64,000 nucleotides of DNA from an uncultured Brachybacterium sp. (GTDB lineage Bacteria > Actinomycetota > Actinomycetes > Actinomycetales > Dermabacteraceae). Under the pieces are notes generated by a model. That model made no database searches. It was not told the DNA's origin and worked only from the letters and a program-made list of their open reading frames with translations. The stretch spans positions 62,001-126,000 of the forward strand of contig NZ_CANMSY010000011.1 in the NCBI RefSeq assembly GCF_947500705.1, written 5' to 3'. The first letter of the stretch is position 1. Every line of letters begins with the position of its first letter. The translations under genes were made by a program, and so were the position numbers. Below, piece after piece: positions 29,764-39,167 of this stretch.

Positions 29764-30545
29764 GCGGATCTCCCGAGGATGGTCTCCGAGGGCACGAAGG
29801 GGTCCTCCTTCGTCGAGGCGAGGATCTGCGCCAGGTGGATGGACTTCGGCGCGGCGCCGGTGCGGCGCAGCTTGCCGCCGATGTTCATCAGGCACGAGAC
29901 GTCGCCGGCGACCACGAAGTCGGCACCACTGCGCACCACGTTGGCGGCCTTGTCGGTCACCATCGCATCGCTGGTCGCATCGTTCTTCACGGAGAAGGTG
30001 CCGCCGAAGCCGCAGCAGGTGTCGGACTCGGGGAGGTTCTTCACCTCGATGCCGTCCACAGCCCGCAGCAGCTTGAGCGGGCGGGGTCCCACCTTCAGGA
30101 ACCGCATCGAGTGGCAGGTGGGGTGGTAGGTCACCGAGTGCGGGAAGTACGCGCCGACATCGGTCACCTTGAGCACATCCACCAGCAGCTCGGAGAGCTC
30201 GTAGGTCTTCGCCGAGACTGCTGCGGCACGCTCCTCCAGTTCGCTGTCGCCCTCATGGCGTGCCACCAGCTGATGCTGGTCGCGCACGCACCCGGCACAG
30301 GAGCCCGAGGGCATCACGATCGCATCGACCGTGTCGAGCGCAGGCTCGAAGGTGTCCACGAAGGAGCGCACCACCGGAGCCGCCTCCGTGTAGTAGCCGG
30401 AGTTGGTGTGCATCTGGCCGCAGCAGGTCTGGCGCTTGTCGAACACCACCTGGTGCCCGAGCCGCTCCAGCAGGATGACGGTCGCCCGGGCGACGTCCGG
30501 GGCCATCACATCCACCAGGCAGGTGGTCATCAGCGAGATGCGCAT
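29760..30545 (-). CDS. lutA: (Fe-S)-binding protein LutA
   Basis: Catalytic-partner subunit of LutABC, with two CCG (cysteine-rich) domains. The 261 residues show TCCGQMHTNSG (about 40) and DTCCGFGGTFSVKN (about 190), each with the characteristic CCG, and the additional Cys in SGSCAGC and HPTCHS. ATG at 30545 is preceded by GAAGGA. It lies 88 bp below mqo in the same direction. Confidence 0.93.
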   Translation of the reverse strand: MRISLMTTCLVDVMAPDVARATVILLERLGHQVVFDKRQTCCGQMHTNSGYYTEAAPVVRSFVDTFEPALDTVDAIVMPSGSCAGCVRDQHQLVARHEGDSELEERAAAVSAKTYELSELLVDVLKVTDVGAYFPHSVTYHPTCHSMRFLKVGPRPLKLLRAVDGIEVKNLPESDTCCGFGGTFSVKNDATSDAMVTDKAANVVRSGADFVVAGDVSCLMNIGGKLRRTGAAPKSIHLAQILASTKEDPFVPSETILGRSA

Positions 30546-30612
30546 CCGTGGTCCTTCTTCCTCGGTCTTGCTCAGTCGTGCGCTCGGGGGCGGGGACGCG
30601 GCACGCAGGGGG

Positions 30613-30627
30613 GCCGGTCGCACCGGC
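30613..30627 (-). promoter_or_regulatory. Inverted repeat between mqo and lutA
   Basis: GCCGGT-CGC-ACCGGC, six perfect pairs around three bases, 6 bp past the mqo stop. It could be a weak terminator for mqo or an operator for lutA; the sequence does not decide. Confidence 0.3.
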
Positions 30628-30633
30628 GAGAGA

Positions 30634-32118
30634 TCAGGCGTGGCGCAGCCCCAGAGCCTCGGCGGTGCGCGAGAGCGTGCGGTGCGCCTCCTCAGCGTCC
30701 GCGGAGAGCGATCGGCCCCAGCTGGGGACCATCTGGGTGAGCGTGGGGCGCCAGGCCTCGATGCGCTGCGGGAACATCTTCTCGAGCATGCCCAGCATGA
30801 TGCTGGTGGCCGTCGACGCGCCGGGCGAGGCACCGAGCATGCCGCCGATCGAACCATCCGCCGCGGTGATGAGCTGGGTTCCGAACTGCAGCACCCCGTG
30901 CTTGGCCTTGTCGGGGGCGATCACCTGGACGCGCTGCCCGGCGGTGATCTCCTCCCAGTCGCCTTCCTGGGCGGCGGGCATGTACTCACGCAGAGCCTCG
31001 AAGCGCTGATGGTGGGTGGCGGCGAGCTGCGAGCCGAGGTAGACCATGAGATCGAGGTTCGGGGGAGCGACGGCCATCATCTGGGTGATGTTCGAGGGCT
31101 TCATCGACTCGAAGAGGTCCGTGTAGCTGCCGGTCTTGAGGAACTTCGGGGACCAGCCGGCGTACGGGCCGAACATCAGCGAACGCTGACCGTCCACGTA
31201 GCGGGTGTCGAGATGCGGGACGCTCATCGGTGGTGCACCCACCGCCGCCTTCCCGTAGACCTTCGCATCATGACGGGCGATGACCTCGGGATCGGTGCAG
31301 CGCAGCCACTGGCCGGAGATCGGGAAGCCGCCGAAGCCGCGGATCTCGTCGATCCCCGACTTCTGCAGCAGCGGCAGTGAATAGCCGCCCGCGCCGACGA
31401 ACACGAACGGTGCGCGCACCACCCGGAGGGAGTCGTCCTCGGTGGAGCGCACCATGACGCCCCAGTCCTCACCCATGCGACGCATATCGACCACCTCGGA
31501 ACCGGTCGAGACCGTGGTGCCGGTCCGAGAGGCGAAGCCGAGCATCTGGCGGGTCAGGGCCCCGAAGTCGACGTCGGTGCCGTCCGCGGAACGAGTGGCA
31601 GCGATGGTCTCGGTGACCGGCCGACCCTCGGAGACCAGCGGGGCCCACTCGGCCAGCTGCGCATGTTCAGTCGTGAACTCCATGCGGTCGAACAGAGGGT
31701 TCACGGCGAGCGCTTCATGGCGGCGGCGCAGGTAGTCCACGTTCTCCATCCCGTGCACGAAGCTCATGTGCGGGACGGTGTGGATGAACCGGGACGGATC
31801 GCCGATGCGGTCGTTCTCCACGAGGTGGGCCCAGAACTGTCGCGAGACCTGGAACTGCTCGTTGATGGAGATCGCCTTGGCGGGGCTGACCGAGCCGTCG
31901 ACGTCCTGCGGGGTGTAGTTCAGCTCGCAGAGCGCGCTGTGGCCGGTGCCCGCGTTGTTCCAGGCGTCGCTCGACTCCGCACCCAGGGTGTGGAGCCGTT
32001 CGAGGACCACGATGTTCCAGCTCGGCTCGAGCTCGGTGAGCATCGCGGCGAGCGTCGCGCTGGCGATCCCTCCGCCGATCAGCACCGCATCGGCACGGGT
32101 CACGTCCAGGTCAGCCAT
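30634..32118 (-). CDS. mqo: Malate:quinone oxidoreductase
   Basis: An FAD-dependent, membrane-associated enzyme oxidising malate to oxaloacetate with electrons going to quinone. The 494 residues start with the dinucleotide fold VLIGGGIASATLAAML (13-28), then LERLHTLGAESSDAWNNAGTGHSA, a family hallmark, and end with GASPGASTATSIMLGMLEKMFP. ATG at 32118 follows GGAGAG. Lactate oxidation by LutABC and malate oxidation by Mqo both feed the quinone pool, which gives a metabolic reason for their proximity. Confidence 0.95.
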   Translation of the reverse strand: MADLDVTRADAVLIGGGIASATLAAMLTELEPSWNIVVLERLHTLGAESSDAWNNAGTGHSALCELNYTPQDVDGSVSPAKAISINEQFQVSRQFWAHLVENDRIGDPSRFIHTVPHMSFVHGMENVDYLRRRHEALAVNPLFDRMEFTTEHAQLAEWAPLVSEGRPVTETIAATRSADGTDVDFGALTRQMLGFASRTGTTVSTGSEVVDMRRMGEDWGVMVRSTEDDSLRVVRAPFVFVGAGGYSLPLLQKSGIDEIRGFGGFPISGQWLRCTDPEVIARHDAKVYGKAAVGAPPMSVPHLDTRYVDGQRSLMFGPYAGWSPKFLKTGSYTDLFESMKPSNITQMMAVAPPNLDLMVYLGSQLAATHHQRFEALREYMPAAQEGDWEEITAGQRVQVIAPDKAKHGVLQFGTQLITAADGSIGGMLGASPGASTATSIMLGMLEKMFPQRIEAWRPTLTQMVPSWGRSLSADAEEAHRTLSRTAEALGLRHA

Positions 32119-32276
32119 TTCTCTCCGTTCGCAGTGCACGTCACACGCCTCGAGGCCGGTCGGCATGTCGCGTCGTGCAGCCCGGGGCGGTCGTGGCGTC
32201 CAGCGTATCCCGTGTCCGGACCGCTCTGCCGCCGCCTCAGCGCATGACGACAGGACGGCTTGACGAGCGGCGAGGC

Positions 32277-32519
32277 TCAGACCGTGGGCGGGGGATCCCG
32301 ACGCTCGGAGGCCGTGTGACCCGGTGAGCTCTGGGTGTTCACCACGGTCTTGCGCGAGCGCAGCGACAGCAGCAGGCCCACGATGAACAGCACCGCGCCC
32401 GCCACCATCAGGATGGTGCCGAGCATCGTGGAGTCCACTCCGGGCAGATCGAACTCCAGGGCGAAGCGGGAGATGGCCCCCAGCACGAACAGGATGATGC
32501 CGCCGACGATGGCGCCCAT
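32277..32519 (-). CDS. Small two-TM protein (DUF6458-like)
   Basis: A protein of 80 residues: two hydrophobic helices (about 3-22 and 33-52) separated by a short acidic loop, then a polar tail ending in SERRDPPPTV. The layout resembles DUF6458 proteins of actinobacteria, function unknown. AAGGAG precedes the ATG. It stands alone between mqo and the clpC promoter. Confidence 0.65.
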   Translation of the reverse strand: MGAIVGGIILFVLGAISRFALEFDLPGVDSTMLGTILMVAGAVLFIVGLLLSLRSRKTVVNTQSSPGHTASERRDPPPTV

Positions 32520-32680
32520 GGTTGCTCCTTCAGACAGAGGGTGTGAGGTGCCTCATCGTACGTGGCGAGCGGTCATCGCCCGGATAGCTCGACCGTCAGG
32601 TCAGGCCTGCGTGTCGCGCCCCGGGATCCGGCGGTGGGATCGGACGGCGCGGCCTCGACGGTGTCCAGGAGCGACCACCT

Positions 32681-32698
32681 ATCACGCCAGCGGCGAAC
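32681..32698 (+). promoter_or_regulatory. Probable ClgR-binding site upstream of clpC
   Basis: ATCACGCCAGCGGCGAAC agrees with the corynebacterial ClgR consensus as I recall it (WNNWCGCYNANRGCGWWS) at every fixed position but one, the central A. It ends about 40 bp before the predicted transcription start, a usual place for an activator. ClgR controls clp genes in actinobacteria. Confidence 0.5.
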
Positions 32699-32725
32699 AG
32701 GCGAGGAATCATCCTCGGATCCGCG

Positions 32726-32731
32726 TAGTCT
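32726..32731 (+). promoter_or_regulatory. -10 element of clpC
   Basis: TAGTCT, predicting a start near 32738 and a leader of about 25 nt that contains the GGGGGAG ribosome-binding site. Confidence 0.45.
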
Positions 32732-32762
32732 CGATCCATCACACCACCGGACGGGGGAGACC

Positions 32763-35342
32763 ATGTTCGAACGCTTCACCGATCGCGCCCGTCGCGTCGT
32801 TGTCCTGGCGCAGGACGAGGCACGGCTGCTCAATCACAACTACATCGGCACCGAGCACATCCTGCTGGGCCTCATTCATGAGAACGAGGGCGTCGGGGCC
32901 AAGGCCCTCGAAGCTCTCGGCGTGACCCTCGATGCCGTGCGCGAGCAGGTCCGCGACATCATCGGCGAGGGCAATCAGACGCCCTCCGGCCACATCCCCT
33001 TCACGCCGCGGGCGAAGAAGGTCCTCGAGCTGAGCCTGCGCGAAGCGCTGCAGCTGGGGCACAACTACATCGGCACCGAGCACATCCTGCTCGGTCTGCT
33101 GCGCGAGGGTGAAGGCACCGCTGTCAAGGTGCTCTCCCGTCTCAAGGCCGAGCCGTCGGCCGTGCGCCAGGAAGTCATCGAGCGGCTCTCCGGTTATCAG
33201 GGCAAGGAGCCGGCCAACGCCGGCGGTCCCGCCGAGGGGCAGCCCGCCGGCTCGCTGGTGCTGGACCAGTTCGGTCGCAACCTCACCCAGGCCGCCCGCG
33301 AGGGCAAGCTCGACCCGGTCATCGGCCGCGAGCACGAGGCCGAGCGGGTCATGCAGGTGCTCTCCCGCCGGACCAAGAACAACCCGGTGCTGATCGGTGA
33401 GCCGGGTGTCGGCAAGAGCGCCGTGGTCGAGGGGCTCGCGCAGTCCGTCGTCGCTGGCGATGTGCCTGAGACCCTCAAGGACAAGCAGATCTACACCTTG
33501 GATCTGGGCTCCCTGGTCGCGGGCTCGCGCTACCGCGGTGACTTCGAGGAACGCCTGAAGAAGGTGCTCAAGGAGATCCGTACCCGCGGCGACATCATCC
33601 TGTTCATCGACGAGATCCACACGCTCGTCGGTGCGGGTGCCGCCGAGGGCGCGATCGACGCGGCCAGCATCCTCAAGCCGATGCTCGCGCGCGGCGAGCT
33701 GCAGACCATCGGCGCGACCACCCTGGACGAGTACCGCAAGCACATCGAGAAGGACGCGGCGCTCGAACGTCGCTTCCAGCCGATCCAGGTGGAAGAGCCT
33801 TCGGTGGCGCACACCGTGGAGATCCTCAAGGGTCTGCGCGATCGCTACGAGGCACACCACAAGGTGACGATCACGGATGCCGCTCTGGTGGCCGCCGCGA
33901 ATCTCGCGGACCGCTACGTCAACGACCGCTTCCTGCCGGACAAGGCCATCGACCTGATCGACGAGGCCGGGGCCCGTCTGCGCATTCGTCGTCTCACCGC
34001 TCCCCCCGAGCTCAAGGAGTTCGACGCGCGCATCGAGGAGACCCGCAAGAAGAAGGAGGAGGCGATCGACGGGCAGGACTTCGAGCTCGCCGCCTCCCTG
34101 CGGGATGAGGAGCAGAAGCTCAAGTCGGAGCGCGAGGAGAAGGAGAAGGCCTGGCGCCACGGCGAGTCCGATGCCGTCACCACGGTCAGCGAAGAGGTCA
34201 TCGCCGAGGTGCTGGCAGCCTCGACGGGCATCCCGATCGTGAAGCTCACCGAGGAGGAGTCCTCGCGGCTGCTCCATATGGAGGACGAGCTGCACAAGCG
34301 GGTCATCGGGCAGAACGAGGCCATCAAGGCCATCTCCCGTGCGATCCGTCGCACCCGTGCGGGGCTCAAGGACCCCAAGCGCCCGGGCGGTTCGTTCATC
34401 TTCGCCGGGCCCACGGGCGTCGGCAAGACCGAGCTGGCCAAGGCGCTGGCCGAGTTCCTCTTCGGCGACGAGGAGTCGTTGATCCAGCTCGACATGTCCG
34501 AGTTCGGTGAGAAGCACACCGCCTCGCGGCTGTTCGGCTCGCCTCCCGGTTATGTCGGCTACGACGAGGGCGGCCAGCTCACCGAGAAGGTGCGGCGCAA
34601 GCCGTTCTCCGTGGTGCTCTTCGACGAGGTGGAGAAGGCTCATGTGGACATCTTCAACTCGCTGCTGCAGATCCTCGAGGACGGTCGTCTCACCGACTCC
34701 CAGGGTCGGGTCGTGGACTTCAAGAACACGATCATCATCATGACCACCAACCTCGGCACCCGCGACATCGCCAAGGGCGTGTCCCTGGGCTTCACCGCGG
34801 GCGGCGACCTCTCCACCGACTACGAGCGGATGAAGTCGAAGGTCCACGAGGAGCTCAAGCAGCATTTCAAGCCTGAGTTCCTCAACCGTGTCGACGATGT
34901 CGTGGTCTTCCCGCAGCTCTCGATGCGGGAGATCGTCCAGATCGTCGACCTGGAGATCGCCAAGCTCCAGAAGCGCCTCCAGGACAAGGACATGTCGCTC
35001 AGCCTCACGACGGGGGCCAAGGGTCTGCTGGCCGAGAAGGGGTACGACCCCGTGCTCGGTGCGCGGCCGCTGCGTCGTACGATCCAGCGCGATATCGAGG
35101 ACACGCTCTCCGAGCGGATTTTGTTCGGTCAGATCCAGGTAGGCGACGAGATCGTGGTCGACGCCGAGGGAGAGGGCCTGCTCGGCGAGCTCACCTTCAC
35201 CCGCCGTGGCGAGAACGGCTCTCTGGAACCGATCTCCGAGGTCGTCGACCTCGAGTCGATGACCCAGGCTCGCGCGGACGTCGTGACCCAGACCGAAGGC
35301 TCGGATGTCCCGGGCACGGACAGCGCGGAAGCCAGCGCCTGA
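32763..35342 (+). CDS. clpC: ATP-dependent Clp protease ATP-binding subunit ClpC
   Basis: AAA+ unfoldase that feeds substrates to ClpP. The 859 residues comprise two Clp_N repeats (1-145; each with [13 protein letters not shown]), the first ATPase module with Walker A GEPGVGKS (about 213), a UVR-type middle helix pair (about 420-460, [20 protein letters not shown]) and the second module with GPTGVGKT (about 549) and sensor regions ending in [19 protein letters not shown] at 32763 has a strong ribosome-binding site. It is monocistronic, closed by a hairpin. In M. tuberculosis clpC1 directly follows lsr2; here about 6.5 kb separates them. Confidence 0.97.
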   Translation: MFERFTDRARRVVVLAQDEARLLNHNYIGTEHILLGLIHENEGVGAKALEALGVTLDAVREQVRDIIGEGNQTPSGHIPFTPRAKKVLELSLREALQLGHNYIGTEHILLGLLREGEGTAVKVLSRLKAEPSAVRQEVIERLSGYQGKEPANAGGPAEGQPAGSLVLDQFGRNLTQAAREGKLDPVIGREHEAERVMQVLSRRTKNNPVLIGEPGVGKSAVVEGLAQSVVAGDVPETLKDKQIYTLDLGSLVAGSRYRGDFEERLKKVLKEIRTRGDIILFIDEIHTLVGAGAAEGAIDAASILKPMLARGELQTIGATTLDEYRKHIEKDAALERRFQPIQVEEPSVAHTVEILKGLRDRYEAHHKVTITDAALVAAANLADRYVNDRFLPDKAIDLIDEAGARLRIRRLTAPPELKEFDARIEETRKKKEEAIDGQDFELAASLRDEEQKLKSEREEKEKAWRHGESDAVTTVSEEVIAEVLAASTGIPIVKLTEEESSRLLHMEDELHKRVIGQNEAIKAISRAIRRTRAGLKDPKRPGGSFIFAGPTGVGKTELAKALAEFLFGDEESLIQLDMSEFGEKHTASRLFGSPPGYVGYDEGGQLTEKVRRKPFSVVLFDEVEKAHVDIFNSLLQILEDGRLTDSQGRVVDFKNTIIIMTTNLGTRDIAKGVSLGFTAGGDLSTDYERMKSKVHEELKQHFKPEFLNRVDDVVVFPQLSMREIVQIVDLEIAKLQKRLQDKDMSLSLTTGAKGLLAEKGYDPVLGARPLRRTIQRDIEDTLSERILFGQIQVGDEIVVDAEGEGLLGELTFTRRGENGSLEPISEVVDLESMTQARADVVTQTEGSDVPGTDSAEASA

Positions 35343-35350
35343 TCACTGCT

Positions 35351-35387
35351 GGTGCCGGCCCCACCCCTTCGGGCAGGGGTCGGCACC
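35351..35387 (+). terminator. Terminator hairpin after clpC
   Basis: Arms GGTGCCGGCCCC and GGGGTCGGCACC pair over 12 positions (one G-T) around a 13-nt loop, 8 bp after the stop. Confidence 0.75.
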
Positions 35388-35525
35388 GCTGAAGCGCACC
35401 GTCGACCTCGGCGGCGCGTCCAGAGCTCGGAAGCACACTGAGTGCGGCCGGGACGGACGGCCCGTGAGACCTGCTGCTCCGGAGCGGCTGACCGCGGTGT
35501 CCCATGGAGAGGACCGATAGCTCAC

Positions 35526-36506
35526 GTGATCGACTGGATGCTGTCGTTGACCGGCCAGCTGGAATCCTGGATTCTGACGCTTGCCGATGCCTGGTGGGTC
35601 TATTTCGTGGTGTACGGATTCGCCGCGTTCGACGGCTTCTTCCCATCGGTGCCCAGCGAATCGACGATCGTCACCCTCTCCTCGCTCTGGTCGAGCTCGG
35701 GAAAGCCATCGATCATCCTGATCGGCCTCGCCGCCTGGATCGGAGCATGGACGGGGGACAACCTCGGCTACCTGCTCGGCAACAGGATCGGTTACGAGCG
35801 TTTCACGTTCCTGCGCGAGGGCAAGGGGCGCGCTGCCGTCGAAGCCGCTGACCGCGGCCTGCAGAAGCGAGCCCTGGTCTTCCTCATGACCGCCCGCTAC
35901 ATCCCCTTCGGCCGTACAGCCGTCAACCTCGTCGCCGGTGCAGTGCGCTACCCCCACCGGGAATTCTGGCCCCGCTCGCTGCTGTCCACCTTCGTCTGGG
36001 CTGTGTACTCCTGTGCGATCGGGGCCCTCGCCGGCGCCTGGTTCGAAGATAACCACCTGCTGGGAATCACGGTGGCGCTGATCGCCGCAGTGGTCATGGC
36101 GCTGCTCGTCGAGCGGCTGATCACCGCGGTGCACCGGGTGCTGGACCGCCGAGCGGAACGCCGCGAGGCCGAGGGGATCTCGGAGCAGGACGCCATGCAT
36201 GAGGAGGGATCCCCCACCCAGGAATCCGCGATCGAGGAGCCTGCTGACCAGCAGAGCGCAGCAACGCTCTCCAGCGGCGAGCACCCTGCAGCCGAGCGCC
36301 CCGACGTCGAACACTCCGACGCCGGGCACACCGAAACCGAGCGTTCGAGAGCGGAGCACGACCCGATCCAGCAGCGTGGCGTCCAGGGTCCCGCTGACCC
36401 GGATCCCGCGCTCACGCAGCCCCGCCCCGGCCTGCCGCACGGCGAACCGGTGATCGTCAGCGCCGAATCTCCAAGTGCAGCCCGAGGCGAGGAGAGCCCC
36501 GCATGA
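35526..36506 (+). CDS. DedA/VTT-family membrane protein with long acidic tail
   Basis: A protein of 326 residues. The first 205 are a DedA (SNARE-associated/VTT) domain: FPSVPSESTIV, GDNLGYLLGNRIG and the conserved FGRTAVNLVAGAVRYPHREF, with TM helices around re-entrant loops. Family members are thought to move or flip lipids (undecaprenyl phosphate or phosphatidylethanolamine). The last 110 residues are Glu/Ser/His-rich and disordered, an unusual addition. GTG at 35526 follows GGAGAGGA. It overlaps argA by ATGA. Confidence 0.88.
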   Translation: MIDWMLSLTGQLESWILTLADAWWVYFVVYGFAAFDGFFPSVPSESTIVTLSSLWSSSGKPSIILIGLAAWIGAWTGDNLGYLLGNRIGYERFTFLREGKGRAAVEAADRGLQKRALVFLMTARYIPFGRTAVNLVAGAVRYPHREFWPRSLLSTFVWAVYSCAIGALAGAWFEDNHLLGITVALIAAVVMALLVERLITAVHRVLDRRAERREAEGISEQDAMHEEGSPTQESAIEEPADQQSAATLSSGEHPAAERPDVEHSDAGHTETERSRAEHDPIQQRGVQGPADPDPALTQPRPGLPHGEPVIVSAESPSAARGEESPA

Positions 36507-37012
36507 GCATCAGCATCCGCCCCGCCCTGCCCGCCGACGTGCGTGCGATCAACTCCCTGGTCGAACCCATGACCCATACCGGAGTGCTGCTGGGCAAGGA
36601 CCTCGTCTCCTACTACGAGTCGATCCAGGAGTTCCTGGTCGCGACCGACGAGCAGGGCCGGGTGATCGGATGCGGTGCCCTCCACGTGATGTGGGAGGAC
36701 CTCGCGGAAGTGCGCACCCTGGCCGTCCATGACGACCAGCGAGGAACCGGTCTCGGCCACCGGCTGCTGGAGGCCCTGCTCGAGCGTGCCCTCCAGCTCG
36801 GGTTGCAGAGGGTGTTCTGCCTGACCTTCGAGGTGGAGTTCTTCGCCCGCCACGGCTTCGAGGTGATGAGCGAGAGCGTGGACCCCGAGCTCTACAACCA
36901 GCTGCTCCGCTCGCTCGACGAGGGGATCGCGGAGTTCCTCGATCTCGCCCGGGTCAAGCCCAACACCCTCGGGAACACACGGATGATCAAGCTGCTCGAC
37001 CGAGGCGACTGA
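36503..37012 (+). CDS. argA: Amino-acid N-acetyltransferase (short actinobacterial ArgA)
   Basis: A single GNAT domain of 169 residues: acetyl-CoA loop VHDDQRGTGLGHRLL (about 76-90), preceding strand LAEVRTLAV, and a C-terminal RVFCLTFEVEFFARHGFEVM. Size and the ending KPNTLGNTRMIKLL match the short glutamate N-acetyltransferase of M. tuberculosis (Rv2747), the first step of arginine synthesis. The kinase-like half of E. coli ArgA is absent. The pairing with DedA carries no obvious meaning. Confidence 0.82.
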   Translation: MSISIRPALPADVRAINSLVEPMTHTGVLLGKDLVSYYESIQEFLVATDEQGRVIGCGALHVMWEDLAEVRTLAVHDDQRGTGLGHRLLEALLERALQLGLQRVFCLTFEVEFFARHGFEVMSESVDPELYNQLLRSLDEGIAEFLDLARVKPNTLGNTRMIKLLDRGD

Positions 37013-37032
37013 GCTCCAGGCGTCCCCGTCCC

Positions 37033-38019
37033 TCAGGGCAGATGCAGACTCTCGCCCTCGCGGACCGCGAGCCCGTCGGCGATCAGCGACTCGGTGCAGC
37101 GCTGGACACGAGCCGAGTCCTCAGGATCCAGGGCGAGCAGCTGCATCTCGTTCGCGATCCCGTCCCCTCGCAGCAGAGCCATGATCAAGCCCCGCATCTG
37201 ACGATCCGTGCCCTCGAAGGCTTGGCGACGTCGGGTGTCCGCCTCCGGTGCGGGGCGTCCGGCGGCCAGCCATGCGCAGCCCTCCGCAGCCAGCGGGCAT
37301 TCCTCGCAGCGCGGTGACCGCGCGGTGCAGACCAGTGCCCCCAGCTCCATCACCGCCTGGTTCCAGGCGACGGAGCGCTCCTGCTGGACGGGGAGGCTGC
37401 GGGCGGCGAGGCTGCGCTCGGCCGCGCTGTAGGAACGATCCGGCAGCGCCCGGCCCCGACGGGAGCGGGTCAGCACGCGCCGGATGTTGGTGTCCACCAC
37501 CACCGCCCGACGGTGATGCGCGAAGGCGGTGACTGCAGCGGCGGTGTACTCGCCGACCCCCGGCAGGGTACGCAGCGTCTCCTCCCCTTCAGGCACCTCC
37601 CCGCCGTGCTCGCGCACGATCGCGCGAGCGCACTCCTGCAACCGCAGCGCCCGCCGGGGATAGCCCAGCCGATCCCAGCGGCGCAGCACCTCGGCGGTCG
37701 GGGCATCGGCGAGGTCTGCCGGTGTGGGCCAGCAGCTCATCCACTCCTGCCATCGTGGCAGCACCCGGACCACCGGGGTCTGCTGGAGCATCACCTCGGA
37801 GACCAGGATCGCCCAGGCAGAGACCCCCTGATGACGCCAGGGGAGATCACGGCCGCTGCGTGCGAACCAGGCGATGACTGCCTCGATCGAGGCATCATCG
37901 ACGGGCGAGGAGAGGGCATCCGGCGACGGCGCGGCGGGGGAGGCGCCACGAACGGCGCGGGCCGGGACCTGGTGGTCCTGACCCGCGCCGATGGTCGAAG
38001 GTGCCGAGGCACCGCTCAT
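37033..38019 (-). CDS. mutY: A/G-specific adenine glycosylase MutY
   Basis: Removes adenine opposite 8-oxoguanine. The 328 residues have the catalytic Glu in SEVMLQQTPVVRV (about 73), the helix-hairpin-helix LPGVGEYTAAAV (about 151), the catalytic Asp in VVDTNIRRV (about 173) and a 4Fe-4S loop, CTARSPRCEECPLAAEGC. The last cysteine interval is six residues rather than the usual five. The C-terminal NUDIX-like domain of E. coli MutY is shortened. The first 45 residues are non-conserved, so the true start may be internal. It lies 5 bp after mscL, cotranscribed. Confidence 0.92.
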   Translation of the reverse strand: MSGASAPSTIGAGQDHQVPARAVRGASPAAPSPDALSSPVDDASIEAVIAWFARSGRDLPWRHQGVSAWAILVSEVMLQQTPVVRVLPRWQEWMSCWPTPADLADAPTAEVLRRWDRLGYPRRALRLQECARAIVREHGGEVPEGEETLRTLPGVGEYTAAAVTAFAHHRRAVVVDTNIRRVLTRSRRGRALPDRSYSAAERSLAARSLPVQQERSVAWNQAVMELGALVCTARSPRCEECPLAAEGCAWLAAGRPAPEADTRRRQAFEGTDRQMRGLIMALLRGDGIANEMQLLALDPEDSARVQRCTESLIADGLAVREGESLHLP

Positions 38020-38024
38020 AGGAA

Positions 38025-38462
38025 TCAGACCTGCGGCGTGGTGCCGCCGGGCTGGACCGGGCCACCGCGCTGCGCGGTGAGCGCATCACGGATCTCGGTG
38101 AGCAGGACGATGTCCTCGGACACCGCAGTCTCCTCCTCCTCAGGCAGGCCACGACGCTTGCGATCGAGCCTGCGTGCGCTGGAGATCGGCAGCACGAAGA
38201 CGAAGTAGACGACCGCCGCCGTGATCAGGAAGGCGATGACCGCGGAGAGGACAGCACCGATGTCCACCCGGGTGGCCTCATTGGCGCTGATGATCTTGAA
38301 CGAGAGTCCGTTGACGTTGGTGCCGCCGAAGACGTTGATCACCGGCTGGATCAGGTTGGCGACGAAAGCGCCGATCAGAGCGGTGAAGGCGCTGCCGATG
38401 ACGACACCGACCGCCAGGTCGATGACGTTGCCCTGCATGACGAAGTTCTTGAAACCCTTCAT
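38025..38462 (-). CDS. mscL: Large-conductance mechanosensitive channel MscL
   Basis: Pressure-relief channel opened by membrane tension. The 145 residues show MKGFKNFVMQGNVIDLAVGV, the first TM pore helix, then the second TM (VDIGAVLSAVIAFLITAAVV) and a cytoplasmic helix bundle (LTEIRDALTAQ). The periplasmic loop is of usual size. AAGGA precedes the ATG. Confidence 0.96.
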   Translation of the reverse strand: MKGFKNFVMQGNVIDLAVGVVIGSAFTALIGAFVANLIQPVINVFGGTNVNGLSFKIISANEATRVDIGAVLSAVIAFLITAAVVYFVFVLPISSARRLDRKRRGLPEEEETAVSEDIVLLTEIRDALTAQRGGPVQPGGTTPQV

Positions 38463-38522
38463 GGGGTCATCCTTATCGGTTCGGGGGTAGGGAGGAGCCG
38501 CCGTAGCGGTTCCGCACGGACT

Positions 38523-39155
38523 CTAGCCGATCACCGAGACCATGACGGCGCCCGCGCCGAGAGCGTGAGCCAGTTCTCCTGAACGGGAACGGTCCACGGC
38601 CACCAGGATCTGGGTCGAGCCGGTGCCCGCACTGCCCAGCGCGGCGGTGGAGGTGGCCGTCGTGGCTGCTTCGAGCACCTGTGCGGAGATGCCCTGGGAA
38701 GAGCCCAGGGCGGGGTCGATGGGAAGCAGCTCGATCGTGGTCCCCGGGCTCAGATGCGGTGCCAGCAGGTCGGGGACGGGCACCACCATCAGCACCGCCC
38801 CGTCAGGAAGGGCAGGCTGCCCGTCCCCCGCGAGGAAGGGGTCCAGGAGCGGGGTGCCGGCGGGAACAGGATGGGTGATGGCGCGGCCGACCACCTGCTC
38901 GGCCGAGGTCGGTGCCTCGGCGGGCACCAGTTCCACTGCGGTGCGCACCGTGCGCAGATGCTCGGGTCCCAGCACCGTCCCGACCGGCAGGTCCTCGTCC
39001 GCGACGATCACTTGGACTCCTTGGATCGAGGGAGGCAGGAAAGAGGGCAGCACCGCCGTGACCGCCACCGCGAGCGCCAGCAGCGCCAGGAGGCGTCGCC
39101 GGCGGCGGAGTGCACGGCGCCAATGCGGCAGGTGATGGCGGAGTCGGGAGAGCAT
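38523..39155 (-). CDS. SAF-domain protein (CpaB-like)
   Basis: A protein of 210 residues: a very basic N-terminus (HWRRALRRRRRLL), one TM helix (about 22-40), then a SAF domain (VIVADEDLPVGTVLGPEHL, about 48-110) outside the membrane. SAF proteins include CpaB of Flp pili and flagellar FlgA, but no pilus genes are near; in actinobacteria such a protein often sits beside mscL and fmdB. Function unknown. ATG at 39155 is leaderless by position. Confidence 0.8.
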   Translation of the reverse strand: MLSRLRHHLPHWRRALRRRRRLLALLALAVAVTAVLPSFLPPSIQGVQVIVADEDLPVGTVLGPEHLRTVRTAVELVPAEAPTSAEQVVGRAITHPVPAGTPLLDPFLAGDGQPALPDGAVLMVVPVPDLLAPHLSPGTTIELLPIDPALGSSQGISAQVLEAATTATSTAALGSAGTGSTQILVAVDRSRSGELAHALGAGAVMVSVIG

Positions 39156-39167
39156 GCCTGGACGCTA
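39156..39167 (-). promoter_or_regulatory. Leaderless -10 of the SAF gene
   Basis: On the minus strand TAGCGT is followed by 6 nt and ATG; GGTCAA lies just upstream. Confidence 0.5.
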
